Positions 37,241 to 49,766 of a stretch of DNA of 64,000 bases are shown piece after piece. The position numbers and the translations under genes were made by a program. Numbering within the stretch: the first letter of the stretch is position 1; each line of letters begins with the position of its first letter. Origin of the DNA: Cryptomeria japonica (Eukaryota; Streptophyta; Pinopsida; Cupressales; Cupressaceae); contig NC_081405.1 in NCBI RefSeq assembly GCF_030272615.1, forward strand, positions 155,725,454-155,789,453. Direction: 5' to 3'. The notes below the pieces were generated by a model, which ran no database searches, was not told the DNA's origin, and saw only the letters and a program-made list of their open reading frames with translations.

Positions 37241-38373
37241 TATTAGATATCTTAGATAACTGGTGAACAACTGAGAGGGAGGGGGGGTGAATCAATTGTT
37301 AACAAATTATAGAACTTTAAGCATTAAAACCTTATTACTGGAATACATAAACCAAATACTGTAATAGCGGATATAATAGTTAAGCACAAATATAATCCAT
37401 ATAATAATTACCAAGCATCCACAGAAGATAACACCAAGATTTGTACATGGAAAACCCGGTAAAGGGAAAACCCATGATGGGAAGCCTACCCATAGTCAGA
37501 TAATACTTCTATAGTAAGTATGTGATTACATAAAGAGGAGCCTGCACATGCAGGAAAGCCAACAGCCTAAAGCACACTGCTCATCACAAAAGGAGCCTCA
37601 CTAACTACAAATTAAATCTAGACTACAATCCGAAAAGAAGAATGAACTGCAAGAATAGCATCTCCTATGCTTGAATACAGTTTCAGTTAAGCTCGGTACT
37701 AGAGTTCTTAAACCTCTTTCACCAACCCAATTCGATCACCTATGATCGACCAAAACCTCTGCATATGATTACAACCTTATTCGCACAGAAAATCCTATAT
37801 CCCAAAAACCCATATTCCATGATCTACAAAGAGATCTTACATCATATTTATACCAACCCGGGACCTAAACAATTAGGTCAGCCACCTAAAAGATAATACA
37901 ATAAATTCATACATTAACTCACAATCCAATGATCAACCAACTCGGCCTAAGACCAAAACAACATAATCAATCAATAGATCCAACTAGAAACGCATCAGGA
38001 TCATCGACCAATACGTTACATAAACCGGTCCATAACATAGCTGAATAAGATAGCATTAGGTTCGGACTCAAATCCAACACCACCGATCAACATGAACATG
38101 AACATGATAACCAAAAGCATCCCGAAAGCCATCTAGAATTTGTGCCAACACCACTTATCATGTGCAACAAAAGATCTTCAACAAAGCTCTGTCGATAGAA
38201 CCCTTACCGGTGACCAAAAGGCTTACTAGAAAAAATGATAGCTCTTGAGTCATCAAATCCTAAACCAACTAATCATGATACACATCTGAATAGCATGAAT
38301 GACATATCCAAACCAATTCCACAAACTGAAGCATACCAGATCAATATCATAATCCAACCGCTCTACCGGAACC

Positions 38374-38833
38374 TGTTGAAATGTGGCGACTGATCAACAA
38401 AGTACTGTACACTCAACACGTATCCTCGTCGGGGTCCGGGGCCGGGCCGGGAGCAGGGGTTCGAGGGCGGTAGCCCCCGAGAAAGCGGGGGTTCGGGGGC
38501 GGCAACCCTCGAGAAAAAAAAAATTTTGCCATTTTTTGTTGATGAAAATCGACATTGTAATAAAACCCTAAAAAAGGCCGACTTTGTTGGTTGCCCTAAA
38601 AACGCATGTTATAAGCGGCTAGGATGCTTAAGGCATTGTAAGGTTGATGTACTGTTTTTGCTGGATAATAAGAAAGATTGGACGGTTGTGTATGGTGGAT
38701 GTAACCCATTCTGGGTGAACCACGTTAAATCTCTGTGTTATCTGTGTCCTGTTTTATTTCTTTATCTTTTGTATTTAAATCTGCATATAATTATTAGTTC
38801 ATATTTGCTTTAGATCTGCTTGAAACCCTAACA
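38374..38833 (+). repeat. Left LTR of Copia-A
   Basis: 460 bp. It contains a GC-rich block (about 38428-38513) with two adjacent ~31-bp copies of a GGGGTTCG...GGCGG...CCCGAGAAA unit; the right LTR has one copy. The remaining text matches the right LTR closely. Confidence 0.92.
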
Positions 38834-38835
38834 AT

Positions 38836-38847
38836 TGGTATCAGAGC
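38836..38847 (+). other. Copia-A primer binding site
   Basis: TGGTATCAGAGC, the complement of the 3' end of plant initiator-methionine tRNA, two bases after the LTR end. It primes minus-strand DNA synthesis in Copia elements. Confidence 0.9.
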
Positions 38848-38884
38848 GAGGTTTTCTGTAAATTGGCAGGACTTTCAAATTTGA

Positions 38885-41800
38885 GTGGGAGTAATGGAGG
38901 ATTCCAAATTCAAGGTCGAAAAGTTTAACGGCCAGAATTATCAGTTATGGAAAATGCAGATGGAGGATTACCTGTATCAAAAGGATTTGTGGCGGCCATT
39001 GGAAGGAAAGGCAAAGAAACCGACCACAATATCAGATGAAGAGTGGGACATTTTAGATAGAAAGGCACTGGGATCCATTCGATTGTGCCTTACGTCATCT
39101 GTAGCATTCAATATAATAGAAGCAAAAATGACTGTAGATTTGATGGCAACATTGGCTAAGCTGTATGAAAAACCCTCGGCTTCGAATAAGGTATTTCTTA
39201 TGAAGCATTTGTTTAATTTGAAAATGAGGGAGGGAGGATCTGTAGCGGAGCACTTAAATGAATTTAATACAATTACCAGTCAATTGTCTTCAGTAAAAAT
39301 TACCTTTGCAAAAGAGGTTAGGGCTCTCTTGATTTTATGTTCTTTGCCAAAAAGTTGGAATAGCTTGGTTATGGCTATAAGTAACTCTGTCTCTGGTAAA
39401 AATACTTTGGTATTTGATGATATTGTTGGTGTTATCCTAAGCGAGGAAATGCGAAGGAAAAGCACAGGTGAGACTCCAACATCATCGGGTAGTGTTTTGA
39501 ATGTGGAGAACAGAGGAAGATCAAAGGAAAGAGGAAAAGGCCCTGGGAATGAGAAGCCACGAGGGAAGTCAAAGAAAGGACGCTCTCAATCTAGAGGAAA
39601 GAAAGATTGCTGGTACTACGGAAAGCCTGGTCATCTAAAGAAAGACTGTTGGTCTCGAAAAAACAAAGAAGGAGACAAAAATGAAAATGACAGTAAGGAA
39701 GCTAATATTGCAAGTAATACTTTACAAGATGCTTTAATCTTATGTTTGGATAATGTTAATGATTCTTGGGTAATAGATTCTGGGGCTTCATTTCATGCTA
39801 CACACCATAGAAAATATTTTCTAGATTATGTTCAAGGTGATTTTGGACAGGTATATTTGGGCGATGATGAGCCCTGTCAAATTGTTGGAAAAGGAAAGAT
39901 AAAGATCAAGTTGCAGAATGGTAATGACTGGTTTCTACAGGAGGTAAGACATGTTCCTAATTTAAGAAGAAATTTAATTTCTGCAGGGCAACTAGGTAGT
40001 GAAGGTTGCATAGTTACCTTCTCAGACAGTATGTGGAAGGTCACTAAAGGATCATTAGTAGTAGCTAAAGGTGCAAAGATAGGCACATTATATCTGTGTA
40101 CTGGTAACACTTACTCTACCTTAGCTACTACAGATAAAGTTACTGCAGGGACAACAACAATAAATGTTGCAAGAACAGATTTGATAATGTGGCACCATAG
40201 GCTTGGGCACATGAGTGAGAAAGGGATGAAAATCCTTCACTCCAAAAATCTATTGCCAGGACTAAAGAAGATTGATTTAGAGTTCTATGAAAACTGTGTT
40301 TATGGTAAACAGAAAAGAGTCAGATTTCTCAAGGTTGGGAAAGAGAAGAAGAGTGAGAAGTTAGAGCTTGTACATTCAGATGTATGGGGACCGGCTCAGG
40401 TATCATCTCTTGGTGGCTCTTGTTACTATGTTATTTTTATTGATGACTCAACCAGAAAAACATGGGTATATTTCCTAAAACAAAAATCAGATGTTTTTGA
40501 AACTTTTAAGAAATGGAAAGCTTTGGTTGAGAATGAGACAGGAAAAAAATTGAAGTGTCTCAGATCGGATAATGGAGGTGAGTATTGCAGCAAAGCATTT
40601 GAAGATTACTGTTCCTTAAATGGGATTCGAAAGCAGAAGACAGTTCCAGGAACTCCACAGGAAAATGGTGTGTCAGAGAGAATGAATAGGACCATCATGG
40701 AACGTGCGAGGAGCATGAGATTGCATGTTGGATTGCCCTTACATTTTTGGGCAGATGTTGTACATACTGTTGTCTATTTGATAAATAGAGGACCTTCAAC
40801 CCCTTTGGATGGTGGTATTCCAGAGGAGGCATGGACTGGTAAAAAGGTAAATTATTCTTTTCTAAAAACTTTTGGTTGCGAAGCTTTTGTCCATGTTGAT
40901 AAAGAAAACAGAACCAAGCTTGATGCTAAATCTCAGAAATGTACCTTCATTGGATATGGGATAGATGAATATGGCTATCGGTTATGGGATTTTGAAAATA
41001 AGAAAATAATTAGAAGTAGAGATGTTATATTCAATGAGAAGGTTATGTATAAAGAACAGATGCAGGAAAAGAAGCATGAACAGGACAAACAAGAATATGT
41101 GGTGTTGGATGAGATTCCTGAAAATGAAATGCCACAGGTACCTGATGCTCAGCAACAACAGATTGTCCCACAAACTCCTGCAAGTGTTAGACATTCTACG
41201 AGGACAAGTAGACCCCCTGAAAGATTTTCTCCTTCTTTGTATTCTATTTTATTAACAGATTCTGGTGAACCAGAAGAATATGAAGAAGCAATGCAGGTGG
41301 ATGCCAAACAACAGTGGCAGCTAGGCATGAAACAGGAGATGGACTCCCTGATGAAAAATAAGACTTGGGACTTAGTTCCTTTACCTACAGAAAAAAGAGC
41401 CTTGCCTAACAAATGGGTTTATCGACTGAAGGAGGAGGAAGGAGGTCAGAAAAGATATAAGGCCAGACTTGTGGTAAAAGGTTTTGCATAGAAAAAGGGT
41501 ATAGATTATGATGAAATATTTTTTCCAGTTGTAAAAATGACTTCAATTAGAACTGTACTTAGTCTTGTGGCTGCAGATGATTTACATCTTGAACAATTAG
41601 ATGTCAAAATAGCTTTTCTCCATGGAGATTTGGAGGAGGAAATTTACATGTTGCAACCACAGGGATATGAGGTCAAAGGTAAGGAGAACTTGGTGTGCAG
41701 GTTGAAGAAAAGTCTGTATGGCCTAAAGCAAGCACCCAGACAATGGTATTTAAAATTTGATAGTTTCATGGCTGAACACGGTTATCATAGATGTCATTCT

Positions 41801-42820
41801 GATCATTGTGTATACTTTAAGAGATTTGATAATGGTAGTTATATTATCCTGTTGCTTTATGTTGATGACATGCTTGTTGCTGGGTCTAACATGCAACATA
41901 TAAATGATCTTAAACAGAAATTAGCTAGGTCATTTGCTATGAAGGATTTGGATGCAGCTAAGCAAATTCTCGGTATGAGGATTACACGGGACAGGAAAAA
42001 TAGAACCTTAAATTTGTCCCAAAGTGAGTATATAAAGAAGGTGTTGAAAAGATTTAACATGCAGGATGCAAAAGCAGTTAGTACACCTTTGGGTAGTCAT
42101 TTCAAATTGACTAAGGAGATGTGTCCAAAGGCACAGGAAGAGGTTAATAAAATGTCTAACATCCCGTATTCATCAGCTGTTGGTAGTCTGATGTATGCAA
42201 TGGTATGCACAAGACCAGATATTGCACATGCAGTGGGAGTTGTGAGCAGGTTTATAAGTAATCCGGGTATGGAACATTGGAATGCCGTGAAATGGATTCT
42301 TCAGTATTTGAAAGGAACTACTACGAAGGCATTATGTTTCAAAGGATCTAATGTTGCTCTAAGTAGATTTGTTGACTCTGATCTGGCGGGTGATATTGAT
42401 TCATGAAGGAGTACTACAGGGTATGTTTTTACTATAGGGGGAACTACAGTCAGTTGGATTTCTAGGCTGCAAAAGGTTGTTGCACTTTCAACCACTGAAG
42501 CTGAGTATGTTGCTGCTACAGAAGCCAGCAAAGAGATGATTTGGTTGCAATGTTTTCTGAAGGAATTGGGTCAGACACAAGAGGATAGCCCATTGTATAC
42601 TGATAGCCAGAGTGCCATTCATCTTGTGAAGAACTCTGCTTTTCATTCAAGGACAAAGCACATTCAGCTCAGGTACCACTTCAACCAGACTATTTTGGAG
42701 GAGGGTCAGTTATGGCTTGAGAAGATTCACACAAGTGAGAATCCTGTCGATATGTTCACAAAGGCAGTTCCACAGGAGAAGCTGATTTCTTCATCAGTTT
42801 CTGTTGGTCTTCTTGATTAA
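38885..42820 (+). pseudogene. Copia-A gag-pol polyprotein, one frame with two stop codons
   Basis: A 1312-codon frame starting MGVMEDSKFK (a start at MEDSKF, 38894, is equally likely). Domains in order: UBN2-type gag (codons 1-230); zinc knuckle CWYYGKPGHLKKDC (from codon 242); protease DSGASFHAT (298); GAG-preintegrase WHHRLGH; integrase with D499, D562 and E598 (35 residues between the last two); RT with YVDD at about codon 992; RNase H with DSD, TEAEY and TDSQS. The frame ends [10 protein letters not shown]...LLD. Codon 869 is TAG (41489-41491) where relatives have Gln, and codon 1174 is TGA (42404-42406) where Arg is usual; both fit single C-to-T changes. The second Cys of the zinc knuckle is Tyr, and the first Cys of the preintegrase C-x2-C is also Tyr (FYENC). 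The element encodes its own copy-and-integrate machinery in intact form; this copy should make only a truncated product. Confidence 0.92.
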
Positions 42821-42956
42821 TAATTGTGGAATTTATACCAATCAAGTCCTAGTGATTTATCCAGCGGATGTTGCATGTAGAGTGCTGTCGTGTAGTATCA
42901 GTCTCCAAGTGGGAGATTGTTCGGTGTGGAGCCTAATCAGTCTCCAAGTGGGAGAT

Positions 42957-43389
42957 TGTTGAAATGTGGTGACTGATCAGCAAAGTAATGTACACTCGGC
43001 ACGTATCCTCGCCAGGGTCCGGGGTCGGGCGGGGCCCCGGGCAGGGGTTCGGGGGCGGCAGCCCTCGAGAAAAAAAAAATTTTGCCATTTTTTGTTGATG
43101 AAAACTGACATTGTAATAAAACCCTAAAAAAGGCCGACTTTGTTGGTTGCCCTAAAAACGCATGTTATAAGCGGCTGGGATGCTTAAGGCATTGTAAGGT
43201 TGATGTACTATTTTTGCTGGATAATAAGAAAGATTGGACGGCTGTGTATGGTGGATGTAACCCATTCTGGGTGAACCACGTTAAATCTCTGTGTTATATG
43301 TGTCCTGTTTTATTTCTTTATCTTTTGTATTTAAATCTGCATATAATTATTAGTTCATATTTGCTTCGGATCTGCTTGAAACCCTAACA
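42957..43389 (+). repeat. Right LTR of Copia-A
   Basis: 433 bp, directly after the purine tract AAGTGGGAGAT. It holds a single copy of the GC-rich unit that is doubled in the left LTR. Confidence 0.92.
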
Positions 43390-43846
43390 AAACCTACCGA
43401 TAAACAACCAAAATAGTCGATGTTGCCATCAATGCAAAACATAATCAATTCCTCCAATTGCCAACAATCTCCCTCTTTGGAATTGATGGCAACACTAGAT
43501 GCGAAAATACATCCAAGTGCCAAGAAATGCCAAGCAAGTCTCCCCAAAAGGAAGACAACCAAAAATCTCCCATTGGATGATATTACAATGAAGTTAATAA
43601 ACTCCCCCTGTGAATGATATCCTTGTTAAGCTCTGATCTCTCCCCTTTGACTGATATTATGTTAAGCTCTGTTTCTTCCCCTTTGACATCAATGCCAAAA
43701 ATTTGACATGAACATCAAAGAAAAAAATCATAAATCCACTGAACCACATAGCTGACTACTCCCCCTGAGTAGTAGCACCAACACATCAATCCAGAATGAA
43801 TAGTAGCTTTGTAAATGAATATCGGACTGATGTCAATCAACATCAC

Positions 43847-46800
43847 TTAGGTCTCTACTAGAGGGGTAGAAACCACCAATCTATCTCTAAAGTACTCAAA
43901 TGATTCCTTAGGCAAAGGTTTAGTGAATATATCTACAATCTGCTCTTTAGTGTTCACATAAACTAGTCTGACTTCATTTGCTTCCACCTTCTCCTTCAAA
44001 AAGTTATACTTGATAGATATGTGCTTTGCCTTAGAATGAAATACCCAAGTCTTTGATATGTTGATAGCAGCAGAGTTATCACAATGAATAACTATTGGTT
44101 CATTACAGTCCACCCTTATATCCTTCAACATTTGCTTCATCCATAGAACTTGTGTACAATTAGAAGTAGCAGCAACATACTCAGCTTCAGCAGTAGATAA
44201 AGAGGTACATGACTGCTTCTTGTTGATCCATGAAATAAGTTTCTTTCCAAGAAAGAAAGCTCCACCAGATGTGCTCTTTCAGTCATCAACATATCCAGCC
44301 CAATCTGCATCTGTATATGCACATAGTGTAAAATCATCATTTTTAGGATACAACAAACCATATTTAGTTATTCCTTGCAAATACCTAGAAATCCTTTTCA
44401 CCTCACTCTCATGATTCTCTCTAGGATCACTCTAATATCTTGATACAATACAAACTGCATTCATTATATTCGGTCTAGTTTGAGTCAAATATAACAAACC
44501 TCCAATCATAGAATTTTTCCTTGTAGGATTTGTCAGTGTTGGTGCGTCTATCTTAGTCAATTTCTCACTTATAACCATAGGTGTACCAACCGGTTTAGAA
44601 TTTTCCATACCAAATTTATTCAACAACTCCTTAGCATACTTAGTTTGACAAATGAAAATACCTTTATCTGTCTAAGTAATATGCAAACCTAAGAAAAATT
44701 TCATCTCCCCAATCATAGATATCTCAAATTCATTATTCATATTATCAGAGAATTCCATACATAACTTATCCTCGCCTCCAAAAATGATATCATCAACAAG
44801 GACTTCAACAATCAATATGTCATCATTAGTGATCTTATAATATAAATTATTGTCAGCATTACCTTTAGTGAAACCAATCTTCAAAAGACATTTATCCAAT
44901 CTTGCATACAAATCTCTAGGGGCTTGTTTCAATCCATATAAAGCTTTCCTTAACTTGCAAACCATGTTTTTGTCATCTGAAAGTGAAAATCCATCAGGCT
45001 GCTCAATGTAAACTTCCTCTTCAAGATCTCCATTTAGAAATGCACACTTAACATCCATCTGATCAACCTTGTAGTTCTTATGGGTAGCATAAGCAAGAAA
45101 TAATATCACAACTTCAATCCTAGCTACTGGAGCAAAAGTCTCATCATAATCAATTCCTTCCTTCTGAAAATATCCTTTACAACCCAATCTAGCCTTATTC
45201 CTCACAACCTATCCATCTTCAATCAATTTATTCCTAAAAACCCATTTAGTCCCAATAACATTCTTATTTTTAGGTTGGGGAACTAAAGTCCATGTATTAT
45301 TCTTTTTTATCTGATCCAATTCCTCTTCCATAGATTTCATCCAACATTCATCTTTACATGCTTCAATTACTGATGTTGGTTCAATTTGAGAAATTAAACA
45401 TACCTCATCACCTGCCAACCTTCTTCTAGTCATCACTCCTTTATTCTTGTCTCCAATGATCTGATCTTATGAATGATTTAACCTAACATACTTAGGAGTC
45501 TTGTGATTCTATGTTCCTCTGCTCTGATCTTTAGTTACTGTTGAATTTTCTAATACTATTGGAGTAATTGGTTCAACATTTTGTTCTGGTGTAGGTGCTA
45601 TTGGTTCAGTTATGATCATTTCCACTATCGGTTCTCTCTCATAAATTTTGATTTGACTTCCGTTCAGCTCATCCACCTTTTACATTAGTTCTCTCCACAA
45701 TTCTCTGCAATCTTTTTTTTATAACATCTATATGCTTTGCTTTCATTATAATAGCCAAGAAATATCCCTTCATCACATCTAGGATCAAACTTTCCAATGG
45801 AATCATCTCTTTTGATATAGCATTTACTACCAAAGATTTTGAAATACTTAATTGTAGGTGTATGACCAAACCATAACTAATAAGGTATCTTATCAGTGTC
45901 TCCTTTTATATGAACTCTATTGAATGTGTATACTACAATGCTCACAGCTTCTCTCCAGTAGATATGAGGTAGATTAGCTTACATCATCATAGTTCTAGCC
46001 GCATCCAAGATAATTTTGTTCTTCCTTTCCACAACTCCATTCTGCTGAGGTGTCTGGGGTGCAGATAATTGTCTCCTTATCCCATTCTTTTCACAATAAT
46101 TTTTAATTTCAACGGATGTGAATTATCCATCCTAATTAGACCTTAAGCATTTAATCTTCAATCTTGTCTCTATCACAACTTTATATTTAAAGATTTTAAA
46201 CTTTTTGAATGCTTCAGATTTCTCCCTTAGTAAAGTAACCCACATCATTCTAGAATAGTAATCAATGATTAACATAAAATATCTATCACCCTGAAAACTC
46301 TTGATTCTGGCAGGACCACACAAATTAGTATGAACAAGATCAAGAACATCATTATATTTGTCTTGTATAGTCTTAAAATAAGTTCTGACTTGCTTTCCCA
46401 TTTGACATTCTTTACATACCAGATTATAGGGCTTCACAATCTTAGGTATATCTCTAACTACCTTAGTAGAGATAATCTTTATAATGTAATCAAAATTCAC
46501 ATGACACGGCCTCTTATGCCATAGCCAACTCTCATCAATTTGTGCAATAAAACATGTCTTCTCATCGGAGTTCAAATGAAAGATGCTACCTTTAGTTTGG
46601 GTACTGGATGAAATCTCTAATCCAGATCTGTTGATAATCTTGCATTTTCCATCCTTGAACTATAACTGAAATCCCTTATCCACCAATTGCCCTACACTCA
46701 AAAGATTATGCCTTAAAACTTCAACATAATAAACATTATCAATATCATGCTTACCATCCAATGATATAGTTCCTCTTCCCTTGATCATGCATGCTTTGTC

Positions 46801-47116
46801 ATCTCCAAATCTAACCAGACTGCCATCAAATTCTTGCAAAGATAGAAACTTCCTTTTATCTCCAGTCATATGATGAGAACATCCACTATCTATTACCTAT
46901 TCATCCTTCTCTTCAACTTTAGCAGCAAGGGCCTTTTCTTCAGGTACCATATCATCTTCCTTGATAGCCAAGAATACCCATTCCTTTCCATTGCCAGATC
47001 CACTAATTGAATCTTGTGTTGGTTCATCATTGAAATCAGTCACACCTTCCTCATCTGCATAGTAGCATGATTTGTCTTTGTTCCTCTTGTAATTATGCTT
47101 GTTCTAATAATCATGG
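43847..47116 (-). pseudogene. Copia-B pol remnant
   Basis: Minus strand, right to left. Protease VIDSGCSHHMTGDKRKF (about 46896-46845) is preceded by a TAG (46899-46897) where Trp is usual. GAG-preintegrase WLWHKRPCHVNFD follows. Integrase has LVHTNLCGPARI (first Asp changed to Asn) and KCLRSN followed by a stop (46137-46132), where the second catalytic Asp is Asn; TPQQNGVVER is kept near 46055. RT: TWTLVPQPKNKNVIG (45330), [20 protein letters not shown] (45065-45010), [10 protein letters not shown] (about 44800; usual YVDD is LVDD). RNase H tail: CDNSAAINISK and KEQIVDIFTKPLP (44080-43900). Stops separate most blocks. Upstream it abuts Gypsy-1 at 47121, beyond which gag continues at 62330. 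Confidence 0.85.
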
Positions 47117-47121
47117 TTAGG
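47117..47121. repeat. Target-site duplication of Gypsy-1, left copy
   Basis: TTAGG, identical to 62325-62329 on the far side of the 15.2-kb insertion. Confidence 0.85.
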
Positions 47122-48759
47122 TGGTGCGGGAGCACCTACCTATGAAGGCATGAGCTAGAAACAAGATGATTTTCTATTATTTAGAAGCAATGTAATAATA
47201 CCCTATAGTTTTTTTTTGTAATTCAATGTCCTAGGAGTGTGACAAGTTTGTCCATGTTTGGGTCAAATTGTCATCTAGGGTCTGGTAGATAAAATTGAGT
47301 CAATAAAGGTCACAATGGCCTAAATTGAGGGATCAAGTGACAACAAGTCTATTTGAGTTATTTTTTATGTTTCAGAATCAAATGTAATCAGTTTGGGGGA
47401 CTAGGACAGTCTAGAGTCTAAGCGGGTCGAATTATGTAAAAGTTATCATATTGCCAATTTGTTGTCATGACAATTTTGCACTTTTTGTAAATTGGGATTC
47501 TACAATGGTCAGTCGGTTTGAAAAACATTTGGAAGAGGTTGTGGTCATTTGGGAAACACATTTATAGACCTCAAAAATTGAAGAATGTATGTTGGTTGAA
47601 TTTTGGTGATTTGGAAAGAAATTGAAGCATCAAGAATTGTTGGAAACTCGGAAAAACCGTCTAATTTATGTTGATTGCATACTAAAGGTGGATTGGTAAG
47701 AATTATCATGGCTTAGATCTTGTAACTAGATTTTTTTACCTTTGTTTTTATTTCAGTGTGAAGTGTTGAAGTGATCACTACCCCATTCTACAAGCAAATC
47801 TCTATCGGGTAGCCTAAAACCCTTAAACCCCTAGGATTTGACTGCAATAATGGGTTTTGGCCTATCAATCCTTAACTAAACTCTCTATCATTACAAGAGA
47901 TGATAGGCCACTATATCATATGTCAGTACCAAAATCCATTAAGAGGATGCAATAGGGTGAAGAGGATGGAGAACTAATCCTGGGTCTGGCATCTCTTTGT
48001 GACATACCAGTTTGATGAGTGCAGTGCATGAGAATTGAGAGGTAGAGTACTAGGAAAGGGTTTGAATGTGGTAGAAGAGTATTTTGGATGTTTTCATAAT
48101 ATTTCATGGTTAGTGGTGGTCTTCCATTAGGAGAACCAATCCAGTTTGTGAAAGGCATTTAGTTAAATAGGTCTAAAAGCCCTATTAGGTATGTTAGTGC
48201 AGCACTGGTTGGAATATCTGCAAGTTGATCCAGTACCAGAAACTAAAATATTGCTTAGAACTCCCAAAAGGGTATCTAAAAATAATTTTTTTGTCTACAT
48301 CCTCAGGGTGTCAAAAGTTATCACCCGATTCCTTCAAAAGGAGGCCTAATAGCAACCAGTTCAAGTTTGTGGGCGAGTGAGTCAAAATTGATGTTTTGGT
48401 GGATCTAAACCATGAAATCCTATTTCATTTGTGTTAAAGTGTTGTGAGAACACCCCTCCAAGGATTTTTGTATTGAATTGGTCAAGTGGTCCATTCAAAC
48501 CCTTAAGCCTAGTAGTATCCCACTCATTGTACGCAAGGGTGTGTGTAGTCACAAAAGAGCTTAAGAAGTGTTAGTTGTTTGCAAGTGGACATAGTGGAGC
48601 CTTGGGGTTTTCCAAGGTGTTTTTTGGTGTCATTGAACCATTTCTTCACTTAGTGTTGTGTAAAGACCTTTGGAAACAGGGATTACCAGTTGAGTCTATG
48701 AGCCTTTAGAAGTTGACTGGTTAAGGTTTTCCTCCTTCTGATCTGTTGTCTCCTCGTCA
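47122..48759 (+). repeat. Left LTR of Gypsy-1
   Basis: 1638 bp from TGGTGCGGGAGCACC to CTCCTCGTCA, followed two bases later (TAT) by the primer site. Matches 60683-62324. Confidence 0.92.
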
Positions 48760-48849
48760 TATTGGTATCAGAGAAGGATTTTAAAGATCACTTGGGTGGT
48801 GTGGTCTCAGTGTATTTTAGAGGAAGAGATTGAAATAGGGGTTGACAGA

Positions 48850-49560
48850 ATGCCTCCTAAGAGTATGTCACAAGATGAGGTGAAGAAGTTGATTGAAGAG
48901 ATGCTTGATTCCAAGCTTGAAGAATTAAAAAAGACTAAGGACAAGGAAGACAGAATTGACAGTGATGAAGAAGGGGATAAAGAAGATGGGGAATCCTCTA
49001 AGTGGATAGAGGAGATACCTGCAAATCAGAGGGAATTTGTAGATGCCTTGGGGTCATTAAATAAGGACACCATTGATGGGTTGCCTATATATAGTGGAAG
49101 TATGGAAGCAGAAGAGGTGATAGACTGGAATGAGGCATTTACTGGTCATTTTGAGTACAAAGAAATCCATGAAGATAAGAGGGTTAAGTTGGAAAAAGCA
49201 AGGTTGAAGGGGTCTTCTCTTACATGGTGGAACTATGTACAAGGAGAGAGAGTTAAGGAGGGAAAAAGTATGATAACCTCCTGGGAAAAAATGAAAGCTA
49301 AAGTCAAGGGACAATTCATGCCCATTGACTATGAAGTGCAAATGTATAGAAAATTGGAGAACCTCAGACAGAGAGACCTTGATGTGAATCCATATACGAA
49401 GGAGCTCTTAGATCAAAGAGACAAGAAGAAGAGTCGGAGAAAGTGGCCAAGTACTTGAATGGCCTAAGAATGAATATCCAAGATAAGATCAGCATCTTGG
49501 CACCGAAGGCAATGAACAAGTGTTTTCAATTGGCCCTAAGGGTATAAGAGAAACTAAAGA
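48850..49560 (+). pseudogene. Gypsy-1 gag remnant
   Basis: Starts MPPKSMSQDEVKKLIEEMLD at 48850; an in-frame upstream Met at 48796 is less likely because it lies close to the primer site. An acidic, Lys/Glu-rich N-terminus is followed by a retrotransposon gag core (LPIYSGSMEAEEVIDW, ARLKGSSLTWWNYVQGER, WEKMKAKVKGQFMP). The frame shifts near 49430: the first frame ends at 49458 while gag text continues in another frame (KVAKYLNGLRMNIQDKIS). A stop in the second frame follows at about 49545. Confidence 0.85.
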
Positions 49561-49766
49561 GAAGAAGTGAGAAAAGTAATAGAGGTAAAGGAGGGAGAAT
49601 TTTCAGAAGTAGAAGCAGTTTTTGAGGAATAATTCCTAACCAAAGGTCTAGTGGTGAATCTAGCCAAGGAGAGAAAGTTGGGGACTCAAATAGCAGAGGA
49701 GGCTATCATGGGACCTAATGGAAGAGGTGGGAAAATGGATTAGGGAGAGGATCCAAGTTCTCTAGT

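Larger units (their letters stand above)
38374..43389 (+). mobile_element. Copia-A, nearly full-length LTR retrotransposon
   Basis: A 5.0-kb element inside the Copia-B LTR. LTRs 38374-38833 and 42957-43389 start TGTTGAAATGTGG and end CCCTAACA, giving TGTT...AACA ends. The primer site TGGTATCAGAGC is at 38836-38847 and the purine tract AAGTGGGAGAT at 42946-42956. Flanks GAACC (38369-38373) and AAACC (43390-43394) are a TSD with one mismatch. Over about 310 aligned bases of LTR I count 8 differences (~97% identity), the closest pair in the window, so it is probably the youngest insertion. It has one long reading frame spoiled by two single stop codons. Confidence 0.92.
37241..43466 (-). repeat. 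3' LTR of Copia-B, interrupted by Copia-A
   Basis: About 1.2 kb of LTR lies in two pieces: 37241-38373 and 43395-43466. The left piece matches 63316-64000 with the same landmarks (GATATCT, TGGTGAACAACTGAGA, GGAAGCCT, CACTGCTCATCACAAAAGGA). The LTR ends TTGCCAACA at 43466, next to the purine tract. Confidence 0.85.

Noticed and set aside
38383-38571. Short Arg/Gly-rich ORF in the Copia-A left LTR
   Set aside because: It is the translation of the GC-rich LTR block; the right LTR copy does not keep it.
48796-48849. Upstream Met for Gypsy-1 gag
   Set aside because: It lies only about 20 bases after the primer site, and the text before 48850 is not gag-like; MPPKSMSQDE is the more likely start.
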